A stretch of 6,161 nt of DNA from Gammaproteobacteria bacterium (GTDB lineage Bacteria; Pseudomonadota; Gammaproteobacteria; Arenicellales; JAOTYS01): positions 1-6,161 of the forward strand of contig JAOTYS010000282.1 in assembly GCA_029861795.1 (NCBI GenBank). Reading direction: 5' to 3'. Below the pieces are notes generated by a model. That model was not told where the DNA came from, searched no databases, and saw only the letters and a list, made by a program, of their open reading frames with translations. A program made the position numbers and the translations under genes. The stretch's first letter is position 1, and each line of letters starts with the position of its first letter. Shown piece after piece: positions 1 through 6,074 of this stretch.

Positions 1-375
1 CGCGACGCGTCCTGATACTTCAAACACGTCGCCGTTACAACGTGCCGAAATGCCGCCGCCCAATATTTCGCGTTGCATTTGCAGTTGAATAACCGTGCCG
101 GGCGCAAGATCGCCAAAATCGCAGCTACCGCCATCGCATACGCCGTGCGACGAACTCACGGAATCGGCCGGTATGTCTCGCACTTGGCGTTTGCGGCAGG
201 TATTGAGACGCGGCTCCTGCGGTCGGCATTTGCGTTTGCAGTGCACGCGATCTTTCCCTTCGTTTCGATAGAACCGCGGCTGGACCTCGAGGCGACATCG
301 TCCTACCTGCTGACACGCAATCAGCATGTCGAGCAGTCGGTACTTATTAGTACTCGCCGCCGAATGACAGCAACA
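1..375 (-). pseudogene. Open frame running off the left edge, possible partial or broken gene
   Basis: After the TAG at 376-378 the same minus-strand frame stays open for 125 codons to the window edge. A possible internal ATG lies at 327-325. The first two thirds are rich in Cys and Arg (11 Cys in all). The last third looks more protein-like: DLAPGTVIQLQMQ (89-101), then ILGGGISARCNGDVFEVSGRV (104-124, cut by the edge), a pattern that suggests beta strands. No ribosome binding site precedes the internal ATG. I cannot assign a family. It may be a partial gene, a remnant joined to the 32-codon ORF upstream, or a chance frame in GC-rich DNA; another plus-strand frame is also open across much of this stretch. 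Confidence 0.25.
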
Positions 376-474
376 CTAGAACTTCTTCATTAATTTGGCG
401 GCGCGGTCGCGAAGTTCCTCGGGGCTACGGTTTTTAGCTGTCTTTTGAATACGCTGGTTGAGCGTTGTCTCCAT
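376..474 (-). CDS. Possible small ORF of 32 codons, unknown function
   Basis: An ATG at 474 opens a 32-codon frame ending in TAG at 376-378. The peptide begins METTLNQRIQKTAKN and continues with charged, helix-forming residues (SPEELRDRAAKLMKKF). Its composition is protein-like, without the Arg/Cys/His excess of random frames. No good Shine-Dalgarno is visible. The same frame continues open past the TAG for 125 codons to the window edge, so this could be the N-terminus of a gene broken by a stop, a separate short peptide, or chance. I recognise no family. Confidence 0.25.
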   Translation of the reverse strand: METTLNQRIQKTAKNRSPEELRDRAAKLMKKF

Positions 475-709
475 TTCGATGCGTATTTGATCGAATTGAC
501 GTAATCAACGCGGAAGTCCCTGCTTGGTGGGCAGGGTGGCCGATAGAAACCGAATGCTCAATACCAACAACGGCCGTAAAATCCTAATCTTTGCACGCCT
601 TACAGTCTACTCTCTAGAGCCCTGTCCCAAAGGCATTGTACGGGGCGGCGGACGAAACGTAGAAAATTGAGGATTCTGAGTGCGGCTGTTTTTCTTCGGC
701 GATCAGGCG
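475..709. other. Gene-free stretch downstream of the operon
   Basis: I see no coding frame, tRNA or recognised repeat here. There is no GC hairpin followed by a T run after the SGNH stop at 710, so the operon's terminator is not identified. The only compact structure is the inverted repeat at 518-536. Confidence 0.5.
518..536. repeat. Short inverted repeat (6 bp stem, 7 nt loop)
   Basis: CCCTGC (518-523) and GCAGGG (531-536) are perfect complements around a 7 nt loop. The hairpin lies about 175 nt downstream of the operon's last stop. Neither side has a T run, so it is not a classical intrinsic terminator; it could be a pause or processing site, or chance. Confidence 0.3.
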
Positions 710-1849
710 CTAATCATCTTGCCCGACCTGTTCTTCGCGCTGAATCTGTAGATGGGTTAATGCGCCAGTGGAAGTACGCGGTAGTTGCTCCTTTAGAAGC
801 ATTTTCAGCTTACTACTGATGTGCGTAGCATATAGTTGCGAGCCGCGGTCGGTTACGTGAATAGCATCGTAGAAGACGGCCATGGGTTCGTCCCAATCGG
901 GAACGTTTTGTTGCAAATACTCCACGAGATCAATAACCAGGACGCGCTGATCCTTGCCAACCTCACGGATAATAATATTGAACTGGTCTTGAGCGGTGCC
1001 ATTTAGCCAGTCAGGAGTGAGCGCATTGGTGCTGCCTGAGAACGGCTGGGTCATCAACACGGGCTCAATTTCCAGGGCGCGCGAGACTTGAACGAACGCC
1101 AATAGTTTCTGTCGAAACGCGCGTGCCAACTCGTCGTCAAATGGCTGCTGGCTGTACCGCCAGTCCGTCCGATCGACCTGGCCACCTTGGGCTCTTGTAG
1201 TGGTCGCCACATGCCTGATTAGAGCGAAGAAATAGAATTTCTGGGACGCCATCTGAGCGGCCCATTTTGCAAGATCTCTCGTGGATACTGGGTGCCCAGT
1301 CCTAGACCTGTAGTCCCGAGCATGGCTCAGAATCCCTATATCGTTGGAGGCATGCATGAGCACGACCACGTCGGGTGAATCAAAGCTTACATGGTTGATG
1401 AAAACGTTCAACGAGTCATGTACGGTATTGCCCGAGCGAGCTGCATTTAGCGTGTTAACATTTAGGCCGTCAGCCTTGAGGAGCCGGGAGACCAACGCTG
1501 GAAAACGCAGCTCCTCCTCGACTATGCTGCATTCGGTAGTGGATCCTCCGAGGAAAGCGACCGTAGCATCGGGATCGGAATATTGAAATGAAGGCAGGAT
1601 GTAGGAGCGCTTATCCGTGCGCAGCCTTACTCGAGCGTTGTCAGTGTCGATTACCGACCTGTCCAGGACTCTGTCAGATTCCGGATGATGCATTCGTAAC
1701 TTGACCAGGTGGTCCGGAGACTCATTACGGTATGGGTTGTGCCACAGTATATGTAAACCGACTTCAACCAATGTCACCGCAATCGTCGCAACAACTAGAA
1801 TCGCCAGGAATTTCGCGGTGCGTCGCGGCTTTATAGCGCCGTTCCCCAT
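710..1849 (-). CDS. Membrane-anchored SGNH/GDSL-family hydrolase or acyltransferase
   Basis: A basic N-terminus (KPRR, 7-10) precedes one hydrophobic span at about 12-35, with no obvious cleavage site, so the 340-residue catalytic part probably faces the periplasm or outer side. All four SGNH blocks are visible: block I FLGGSTT with nucleophile S103, block II ARSGN with G140, block III HASND with N169, and block V YDAIH with D328 and H331. The catalytic set is therefore complete. The family includes esterases and lipases and also sugar O-acyl-modifying enzymes, so the substrate cannot be told. Its place after carbamoyltransferase, SxtJ and SxtK types matches the GDSL lipase SxtL of saxitoxin clusters. 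By context it could remove or transfer an acyl or carbamoyl group on the product of the fusion enzyme; this is inference. The start is the first ATG after the preceding gene's TAA, which is in the same frame. A weak GGGTGA lies 7 nt upstream. Confidence 0.88.
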   Translation of the reverse strand: MGNGAIKPRRTAKFLAILVVATIAVTLVEVGLHILWHNPYRNESPDHLVKLRMHHPESDRVLDRSVIDTDNARVRLRTDKRSYILPSFQYSDPDATVAFLGGSTTECSIVEEELRFPALVSRLLKADGLNVNTLNAARSGNTVHDSLNVFINHVSFDSPDVVVLMHASNDIGILSHARDYRSRTGHPVSTRDLAKWAAQMASQKFYFFALIRHVATTTRAQGGQVDRTDWRYSQQPFDDELARAFRQKLLAFVQVSRALEIEPVLMTQPFSGSTNALTPDWLNGTAQDQFNIIIREVGKDQRVLVIDLVEYLQQNVPDWDEPMAVFYDAIHVTDRGSQLYATHISSKLKMLLKEQLPRTSTGALTHLQIQREEQVGQDD

Positions 1850-1870
1850 CTCCGATTCACCCGTTACCGC

Positions 1871-2068
1871 TTAGAACAGCGTGTAAATCAGAGGAGCAAC
1901 TGCGGTCGACGAGAGAATTACCAGCAACCCAACAAGAAGTAACAGTAGCACCACAGGTGCTAGCCACCACTTTCTGTTATAACGCAGCCAGGCCAACGTT
2001 TCTCTTAGCAAGCTACTCTGTCCCTGATTTGCTTGTTCTGCAAATTCCTTCTCTGATTGTCTACTCAT
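1871..2068 (-). CDS. DUF5989 / SxtK-like single-span membrane peptide
   Basis: This 65-residue protein has a polar N-terminus (1-19), an amphipathic stretch (20-31), the aromatic-basic boundary RKWWLAP (32-38), one strongly hydrophobic span (about 37-55) and the ending AVAPLIYTLF (56-65). The RKWW boundary and the VAP-x-IYTLF ending are hallmarks of the DUF5989 family, which regularly sits between SxtJ and an SGNH protein. Members I recall are close to 50 residues, so the first 15-20 residues, rich in Glu, Gln and Ser, look like an extension. No internal Met offers a shorter start. An AAGGGT Shine-Dalgarno lies 6 nt upstream (2075-2080). It starts 27 nt after the SxtJ-like gene and ends 21 nt before the SGNH gene. 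Function is unknown; assembly with the SxtJ-like protein is inferred from context only. Confidence 0.83.
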   Translation of the reverse strand: MSRQSEKEFAEQANQGQSSLLRETLAWLRYNRKWWLAPVVLLLLLVGLLVILSSTAVAPLIYTLF

Positions 2069-2095
2069 CTTTTTACCCTTTAGTATCGGGAACCG

Positions 2096-2512
2096 TCAGA
2101 ATTGCTGAAAGTAACGGCGTGTATCTTGGTCGCTGGAATGCTCACTCCATTCGCTATCCCGATCTGGATCGAGCTTCCGTCGTAACGGATCGTAACCGAA
2201 GATTCGCATGAGCACACCTATAGGCGTAATGACACCATAATAGGTTAAAGCAAGTAATGTATGTGAAATCAACCAACCCACAGGGTAAAAGATTGCCATC
2301 CAGGCACCGTAAACCAACGGTCTCAAGGGCGGTAGAGCAAAGTAAATTATTGTTATGAACAGGCTTATTGCGCCAATAACCACAACCGCAGTCCATGACG
2401 CGGTAAATACGAAAACCAGCCCGGCGACGATAAGACCAAATGCGAGCAGGATCGCACCGAAAATATGCAAATCCCGACGTGTTGGTTGCCTATTTTGGTT
2501 AAGCAGCGACAT
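2096..2512 (-). CDS. SxtJ-family small membrane protein
   Basis: This 138-residue protein has a short charged N-terminus and at least two clear membrane segments (about 16-36 and 41-60). A further hydrophobic stretch at 70-105 (AWMAIFYPVGWLISHTLL and onward) could be one or two more. It ends in a charged tail containing RIFGYDPLRRKLDP (103-116) and a terminal YFQQF. Length, topology and the tail motif fit the SxtJ family, named from the saxitoxin cluster, whose biochemical role is unknown to me. The position directly after a carbamoyltransferase is typical of the family. Its ATG lies inside the last codons of the upstream gene (14 nt overlap), and its Shine-Dalgarno lies in that gene's coding sequence, which suggests translational coupling. 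I infer an inner-membrane partner that docks the carbamoyltransferase or handles its product. The family call is from memory of its pattern, not from an alignment. Confidence 0.85.
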   Translation of the reverse strand: MSLLNQNRQPTRRDLHIFGAILLAFGLIVAGLVFVFTASWTAVVVIGAISLFITIIYFALPPLRPLVYGAWMAIFYPVGWLISHTLLALTYYGVITPIGVLMRIFGYDPLRRKLDPDRDSEWSEHSSDQDTRRYFQQF

Positions 2513-5324
2513 GCGACCGCTCCTCCATTTTGCGACCGATCATCAAGAAGAAACCGCCTTCTTTGCTACCCGTCACAATCTCGCGAAGTTCCACCAACCG
2601 ATGCTCAAGTGGTGTTCCCCTGGCCTCCGGCTCGAAAAGGTTTTGATATTCCATCAGTGATGCGTCAGGCTTGACGGCCGGAACGCCGCGAATAAACTCG
2701 ACGCCAGTATTGTCGAACCACTGTAATACTTCATCAATCGTATGTTTCGATTCGTGAGGATGCCGATACTGATCCGCGAACCACGCCCGCCTTTGGGCAT
2801 CACCGTGCTTGCTGCGACGCAAAATCGGATCAATCCATTGAGCGTGTCCACCTGTAATCCGAAACAGCTGCCGGCGCAGATCGGTTAGCAAGCGACCGTA
2901 AGTATTATACAGACCGATCACGATGTGCCCGCCGGGTTTCACAAGGGGCACTAAACCCTCGTATCCGTGGTATGGCGCCCCGGTGTGGTGTAGTACCCCG
3001 TTGCAAAGCACGACATCAAACTGTTCCCGACCAAAACACGGCCGAAACAAATTCATTTGCGCAAAACGGACACGGTCTAGGCCGTGTTTTCGCCGGAATG
3101 CCTCGCCCAACCGTAGCGAGTTGAGACATAGATCAGCTCCTACGACTTCGCGGCACGCGATACCGAGAAAATTTGTCAGCTGTCCGGTACCGCAGCCAAC
3201 TTCCAGTACTTTCGAGTTTGGAGGTATTGCCAGGTCGAGTGCGCGCGCATAGCCGCCGCGACGAGCTTTATCCATTAGTGCTCTGACGCTGTCATGGTCA
3301 TCGTAATTTGGGAATGGGGTCTCCTCGTAAAATGATTTCACTGTCTCGGTAACATCACCGGGTTGGTCGATATTTTCGTGAGGGTAAAACATCTGCCAAA
3401 TCCCGTCATTCATGGGAAAACTGTAGCCACACTCGCTGCATACGCACGCCGATTCTGCGTAAGTCAATGACGCCCCGTGACAGGGACTAAGCATCAATCT
3501 TTGAAGCTCGGAATCGCCTCCACCATTCAGCGTATTCGCCACGGCGGGCTGATCGTCCTTTCGTAGGACGTAATTACCCATGCAGAGCACGTCCAGATCA
3601 CAGGACATGAACGTATCTATGGCATCCTCGGGCGCACAAACAATCGGGTCCCAACCTAGGTTGAAACTTGTATTAATGAGTACAGGGCAACCCGTTTTCC
3701 TGTAGAAAGCCGTCATGAGCTTGTGAAAAAGCCCATGGCGGTCGCGGTCGATGGTTTGGACACGAGCCGAATAGTCAACATGGGTGACTGCGGGAATTAC
3801 AGACCGGACATCCTTAACCGTGTCGAGCCCGCTCCGGCCGGCCACATCTCGTGCAGTGCGTTTCCCTTCTTCGACTGGCGCCACCAGCAACATGTAGGGG
3901 CTCTCATAGCCTTCGGGCATATTAAAGTACTCATGCACATGTTCTTGCAGCACCACAGGGGCGAACGGTCGAAATCCCTCGCGGAATTTGACCTTCATGT
4001 TGATAATGCCTTGCATGTCCGGCGATCGTGCATCTCCTATGATGCTGCGACACCCAAGTGCGCGAGGACCAAATTCCATGCGCCCCTGAAACCATCCAAC
4101 AGCTTTTCCGGCGATAATTTCGTCGGCGACGCGATCGCAGAGCTGGTCGTTGTCCTCGATGAAATCAAAGCGCGCGCCGCTCTTTTCAAGGGCAATGTGA
4201 ATGTCCTCGTCCGTATAAGCGGGTCCTAGTTGCGAACCTTTCTGTGTGTCCCTGCTACGAGAGGCGCGCGGTTTGTCGAGCAATTGGTGCCATATGAATT
4301 GTGCGCTACCCAAGGCTCCACCGGCATCTCCAGCCGCCGGCTGAATCCAAACGTCGTCGAAAACATTTTCGCGGAGAAGAAGGCCGTTGCTAACGCAGTT
4401 GAGGGCAACGCCTCCAGCCATACAGAGATTAGCCATTCCTGTATGGTCCTTAACATGGTGAGCCATACGCAGCACAATTTTCTCTGTCACTTTTTGCACG
4501 GATGCCGCCATGTCCATCTCGCGCTGCGTCATGGGTCCCTCAAGTGCCCGCGGTGGGCCGCCAAATAGTTGGTCAAATTTCCGAGACGTCATGGTCAGGC
4601 CAGCACAATAGTTAAAATAGGACATGTCCATCTGGAAGGAGCCGTCTTCATGCAAATTAATCAAGTTCTCAAGAATCAAATCAACGTATGCGGGCTCACC
4701 GAAGGGAGCAAGACCCATCAATTTGTACTCGTCTCCGTTAACCTTGAAGCCGCAGAAATAAGTAAACGCCGAATACAACAACCCAAGCGAGTGAGGAAAC
4801 CGAAGTTCTCCGATCATTTTGATCTTATTGTCTTTTCCATACCCATAGGAAGCAGTTGCCCATTCGCCCACGCCATCCATCGTCAGAATGGCTGCTTCGT
4901 CAAATGGCGATGGATAAAATGCGCTTGCGGCGTGTGATTCATGATGCTTCAAGAATACGAATCGCTTTCCATAGTTGCCATTTAGCCCCCTGCGTATCTC
5001 ACGAGGAACATGAAGTTTTTGACGAAGCCACAACGGCATCGCCTTTACGAAAGAACTAAATCCTATTGGCGCATAGGCCAGATAGGTCTCCAACAGTCGC
5101 TCAAATGTCAGTAATGGTTTGTCGTAAAAACCCACATAGTCGATATGCTCTGGCTGCAGTCCGGCCTCGTTCAGGCAGTACTCAATAGCGTGGGTTGGAA
5201 ACTCATGGTCGTGCTTACGACGCGTGAAACGTTCCTCTTGAGCAGCCGCGACGATTTCTCCATTTACGACTAGTGCTGCCGCAGAATCATGATAATAGGC
5301 GGAAATTCCTAGTATAGCTGTCAT
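2499..5324 (-). CDS. Fused O-carbamoyltransferase (NodU/TobZ/SxtI family) / SAM-dependent methyltransferase
   Basis: Residues 1-345 form the Kae1-like N-terminal carbamoyltransferase domain: ILGISAYYHDSAA (4-16), metal-binding HxxxH (H127, H131), MDG (149-151), AGGVALN (303-309) and GDAGGA (332-337, D333). Residues about 395-590 form the C-terminal domain, with EFGPRALG (417-424), FRPFAP (451-456) and NTSFN (551-555). In this family carbamoyl phosphate and ATP give a carbamoyl-adenylate, and the carbamoyl group passes to an acceptor hydroxyl. Residues 610-645 hold a degenerate zinc-ribbon segment (C615, C627, C629, C632, DGIW). Residues 700-880 form a class I methyltransferase with VLEVGCGTG (706-714), an acidic D731 after motif I, FDVVLCNGVLHH (769-780) and VKPGGH (795-800). 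Known family members end near residue 600, so the last 330 residues are a fusion in one unbroken frame. The ATG at 5324 gives the family's usual N-terminus; an in-frame TGA lies just upstream. The Shine-Dalgarno is weak. Likely cytoplasmic; the acceptor is unknown. Confidence 0.93.
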   Translation of the reverse strand: MTAILGISAYYHDSAAALVVNGEIVAAAQEERFTRRKHDHEFPTHAIEYCLNEAGLQPEHIDYVGFYDKPLLTFERLLETYLAYAPIGFSSFVKAMPLWLRQKLHVPREIRRGLNGNYGKRFVFLKHHESHAASAFYPSPFDEAAILTMDGVGEWATASYGYGKDNKIKMIGELRFPHSLGLLYSAFTYFCGFKVNGDEYKLMGLAPFGEPAYVDLILENLINLHEDGSFQMDMSYFNYCAGLTMTSRKFDQLFGGPPRALEGPMTQREMDMAASVQKVTEKIVLRMAHHVKDHTGMANLCMAGGVALNCVSNGLLLRENVFDDVWIQPAAGDAGGALGSAQFIWHQLLDKPRASRSRDTQKGSQLGPAYTDEDIHIALEKSGARFDFIEDNDQLCDRVADEIIAGKAVGWFQGRMEFGPRALGCRSIIGDARSPDMQGIINMKVKFREGFRPFAPVVLQEHVHEYFNMPEGYESPYMLLVAPVEEGKRTARDVAGRSGLDTVKDVRSVIPAVTHVDYSARVQTIDRDRHGLFHKLMTAFYRKTGCPVLINTSFNLGWDPIVCAPEDAIDTFMSCDLDVLCMGNYVLRKDDQPAVANTLNGGGDSELQRLMLSPCHGASLTYAESACVCSECGYSFPMNDGIWQMFYPHENIDQPGDVTETVKSFYEETPFPNYDDHDSVRALMDKARRGGYARALDLAIPPNSKVLEVGCGTGQLTNFLGIACREVVGADLCLNSLRLGEAFRRKHGLDRVRFAQMNLFRPCFGREQFDVVLCNGVLHHTGAPYHGYEGLVPLVKPGGHIVIGLYNTYGRLLTDLRRQLFRITGGHAQWIDPILRRSKHGDAQRRAWFADQYRHPHESKHTIDEVLQWFDNTGVEFIRGVPAVKPDASLMEYQNLFEPEARGTPLEHRLVELREIVTGSKEGGFFLMIGRKMEERSHVAA
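2521..2526 (-). promoter_or_regulatory. Ribosome binding site of the SxtJ-like gene, inside the upstream gene
   Basis: GGAGGA on the minus strand lies 8 nt before the ATG at 2512. It is the strongest Shine-Dalgarno in the operon and falls within the C-terminal codons of the carbamoyltransferase-methyltransferase (the EE of KMEERSHVAA). It fixes the SxtJ-like start and points to coupled translation across the 14 nt overlap. Confidence 0.75.
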
Positions 5325-5327
5325 ATT

Positions 5328-5339
5328 GCTCGTGCTCGT
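5328..5339 (-). repeat. Tandem hexamer ACGAGC x2 before the first start codon
   Basis: On the minus strand ACGAGC occurs twice in a row, ending 3 nt before the ATG at 5324. It occupies the place where a Shine-Dalgarno would be expected, and no AGGAGG-like sequence is present. The ACGAG core may serve as a weak ribosome binding site. Confidence 0.5.
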
Positions 5340-5387
5340 GATTAGTCAGGTGTGTCGCAGTTTTTTTTCATACTCGAATCCGGAGCG

Positions 5388-5416
5388 ATAGTACGTCAAT
5401 TCTGTACCGACACCAA
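5388..5416 (-). promoter_or_regulatory. Candidate sigma-70 promoter of the operon
   Basis: On the minus strand TTGGTG (5416-5411) and TACTAT (5393-5388) are separated by exactly 17 nt, a fair -35/-10 pair. A better -35 box, TTGACG (5399-5394), overlaps this arrangement, but its only -10 candidates (GAGTAT, TATGAA) sit at poor spacing of 18 and 21 nt. Transcription from the first pair would begin near 5381 and give a leader of about 57 nt containing an A8 tract. The site is in the only upstream gap of the operon; the match is by eye. Confidence 0.35.
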
Positions 5417-5419
5417 TAG

Positions 5420-5866
5420 TTTCAACTCTCGCCTGCAGTTTCTAGCACCAACGGTCGCCGAATTTGTAAGACCATTGCAACCTGTTTTCGTTTCTGGGTA
5501 GTTTGTGAAATTGCGAAGAGACGTGCTAGCCAAAATTTACGAAATACTCGAATACACTTCCAAGGCTGTCGTTTAAAATCACAATCGCCTGGTGGTGACG
5601 AAACTGAGGATACAATAAAAACGGCGAATAGCCGAACATCACCAGCAGCGAACAACGCCAATCCTAAGGAAGCTGAATTACGTAAAGGCCTCCTGGCCCT
5701 ACGGGCTCGCTTGGGCCTCAAAACAGACAACGATTCTGCACGCGGAAGTGGGCGCAAAGCGCAAACACTAGCGTTGAGTTGTGGGCGCGGTGGCGCCGGT
5801 CTTGATCCGGTGACACTCCGACCGCTATTTGGTGTCGACGACCCATCAGTTGACCAGGTTCTTTAG
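5420..5866 (+). pseudogene. Start-less 148-codon open frame, possible gene remnant
   Basis: The plus strand is open from just after a TAG at 5417-5419 to a TAG at 5864-5866, with no ATG, GTG or TTG in its first two thirds. The first 50 or so codons look non-coding. The later part is more protein-like: an acidic, Asn/Ala-rich linker (GDETEDTIKTANSRTSPAAN), a helical stretch (KEAELRKGLLALRARLGLKT) and the ending LRPLFGVDDPSVDQVL. This would suit the 3' end of a gene whose 5' part is lost or frame-shifted. It lies head to head with the operon, and its first bases abut the candidate promoter. No family is recognised. Chance is a real alternative, since the opposite strand also has an open frame here (5757..5422). 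Confidence 0.22.
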
Positions 5867-5962
5867 CGGGCCAGTCACAATGCGTGCTCTCGGCCGAAAT
5901 TTCTGGTTTCCTCGTGTGACGTGAGACTTAGGGTCGGGCCGTAAGGCTTCGACGAGGGGATT
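5867..5962. other. Gene-free spacer
   Basis: No coding frame of note. It ends in the GAGGGG ribosome binding sequence of the next small ORF. Only short palindromes such as GAAATTTC are seen. Confidence 0.4.
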
Positions 5963-6070
5963 ATGGAAAACAGAAATTTTCCGCCGCTAGTGTGCCCTAC
6001 AACTCGCAGCGATTTGGTGAAGGAAGAACAGGGGAAGGATAGAAAAATTTATCACGTTCGCGCGTATTAG
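5963..6070 (+). CDS. Small ORF of 35 codons with good RBS, possibly a broken Trm112-like zinc protein
   Basis: An ATG at 5963 is preceded by GAGGGG (5954-5959), a good Shine-Dalgarno. The peptide begins MENRNFPPLVCPTTRSDLVK and ends at a TAG (6068-6070). LVCPTTRSDL resembles the N-terminal LxCPxCxxxL knuckle of Trm112/YcaR-type proteins of about 60 residues, but with Thr in place of the second Cys. Past the TAG the same frame reads RVKDGSGILVP before another TAG (6104-6106), recalling the YPxRDGIPxLL ending of that family. Read together, 5963-6106 would be a full-length but interrupted Trm112-like protein. The resemblance is faint and rests on a few residues, so a chance ORF is quite possible. 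Confidence 0.3.
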   Translation: MENRNFPPLVCPTTRSDLVKEEQGKDRKIYHVRAY

Positions 6071-6074
6071 CGCG
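6059..6074. repeat. Short GC hairpin spanning a TAG
   Basis: CGCGC (6059-6063) and GCGCG (6070-6074) can pair around the 6 nt loop GTATTA. The TAG stop of the 35-codon ORF (6068-6070) lies at the loop and the start of the 3' arm. There is no T run after it, so it is not an intrinsic terminator. Confidence 0.3.

Noticed and set aside
125..316. Minus-strand ORF of 63 codons in the left flank
   Set aside because: Arg/Ala/Pro-rich translation typical of an out-of-frame reading of GC-rich DNA; no supporting start signal.
376..378. In-frame TAG codons at 376-378 and 6068-6070 as read-through (pyrrolysine or recoded stop)
   Set aside because: The intact genes end normally, one of them at TAG, and no pyrrolysine machinery is in the window. 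Decay or chance explains the two cases more simply.
73..393. Plus-strand ORF of 106 codons in the left flank
   Set aside because: TTG start, no ribosome binding site, and an Ala/Arg-rich translation without recognisable motif. The minus-strand frame across the same bases is somewhat more protein-like.
494..504. GAATTGACGTA also present on the minus strand at 5402-5392, as a possible shared operator
   Set aside because: Several shared 11-mers are expected by chance in a window of this size on both strands, and the two copies differ beyond those bases.
1805..1849. Twin-arginine export signal on the SGNH protein (RR at residues 9-10)
   Set aside because: The residues after RR do not fit the SRRxFLK pattern, and the following span is long and very hydrophobic, as in an ordinary membrane anchor.
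3723..4937. Chain of plus-strand ORFs in a single frame (3723-4229, 4230-4568, 4569-4937)
   Set aside because: They lie wholly antisense to the well-conserved carbamoyltransferase domain and are the shadow of its codon usage; their translations show no domain pattern.
710..5324. Saxitoxin biosynthesis locus
   Set aside because: Only the carbamoylation-type genes are present. The core synthase, amidinotransferase and tailoring genes of saxitoxin clusters are absent from the window.
5422..5757. Minus-strand ORF of 111 codons upstream of the operon
   Set aside because: It needs a TTG start without a Shine-Dalgarno and gives an Arg-rich sequence without domain features. The opposite frame looks at least as coding-like, so neither is called as a gene.
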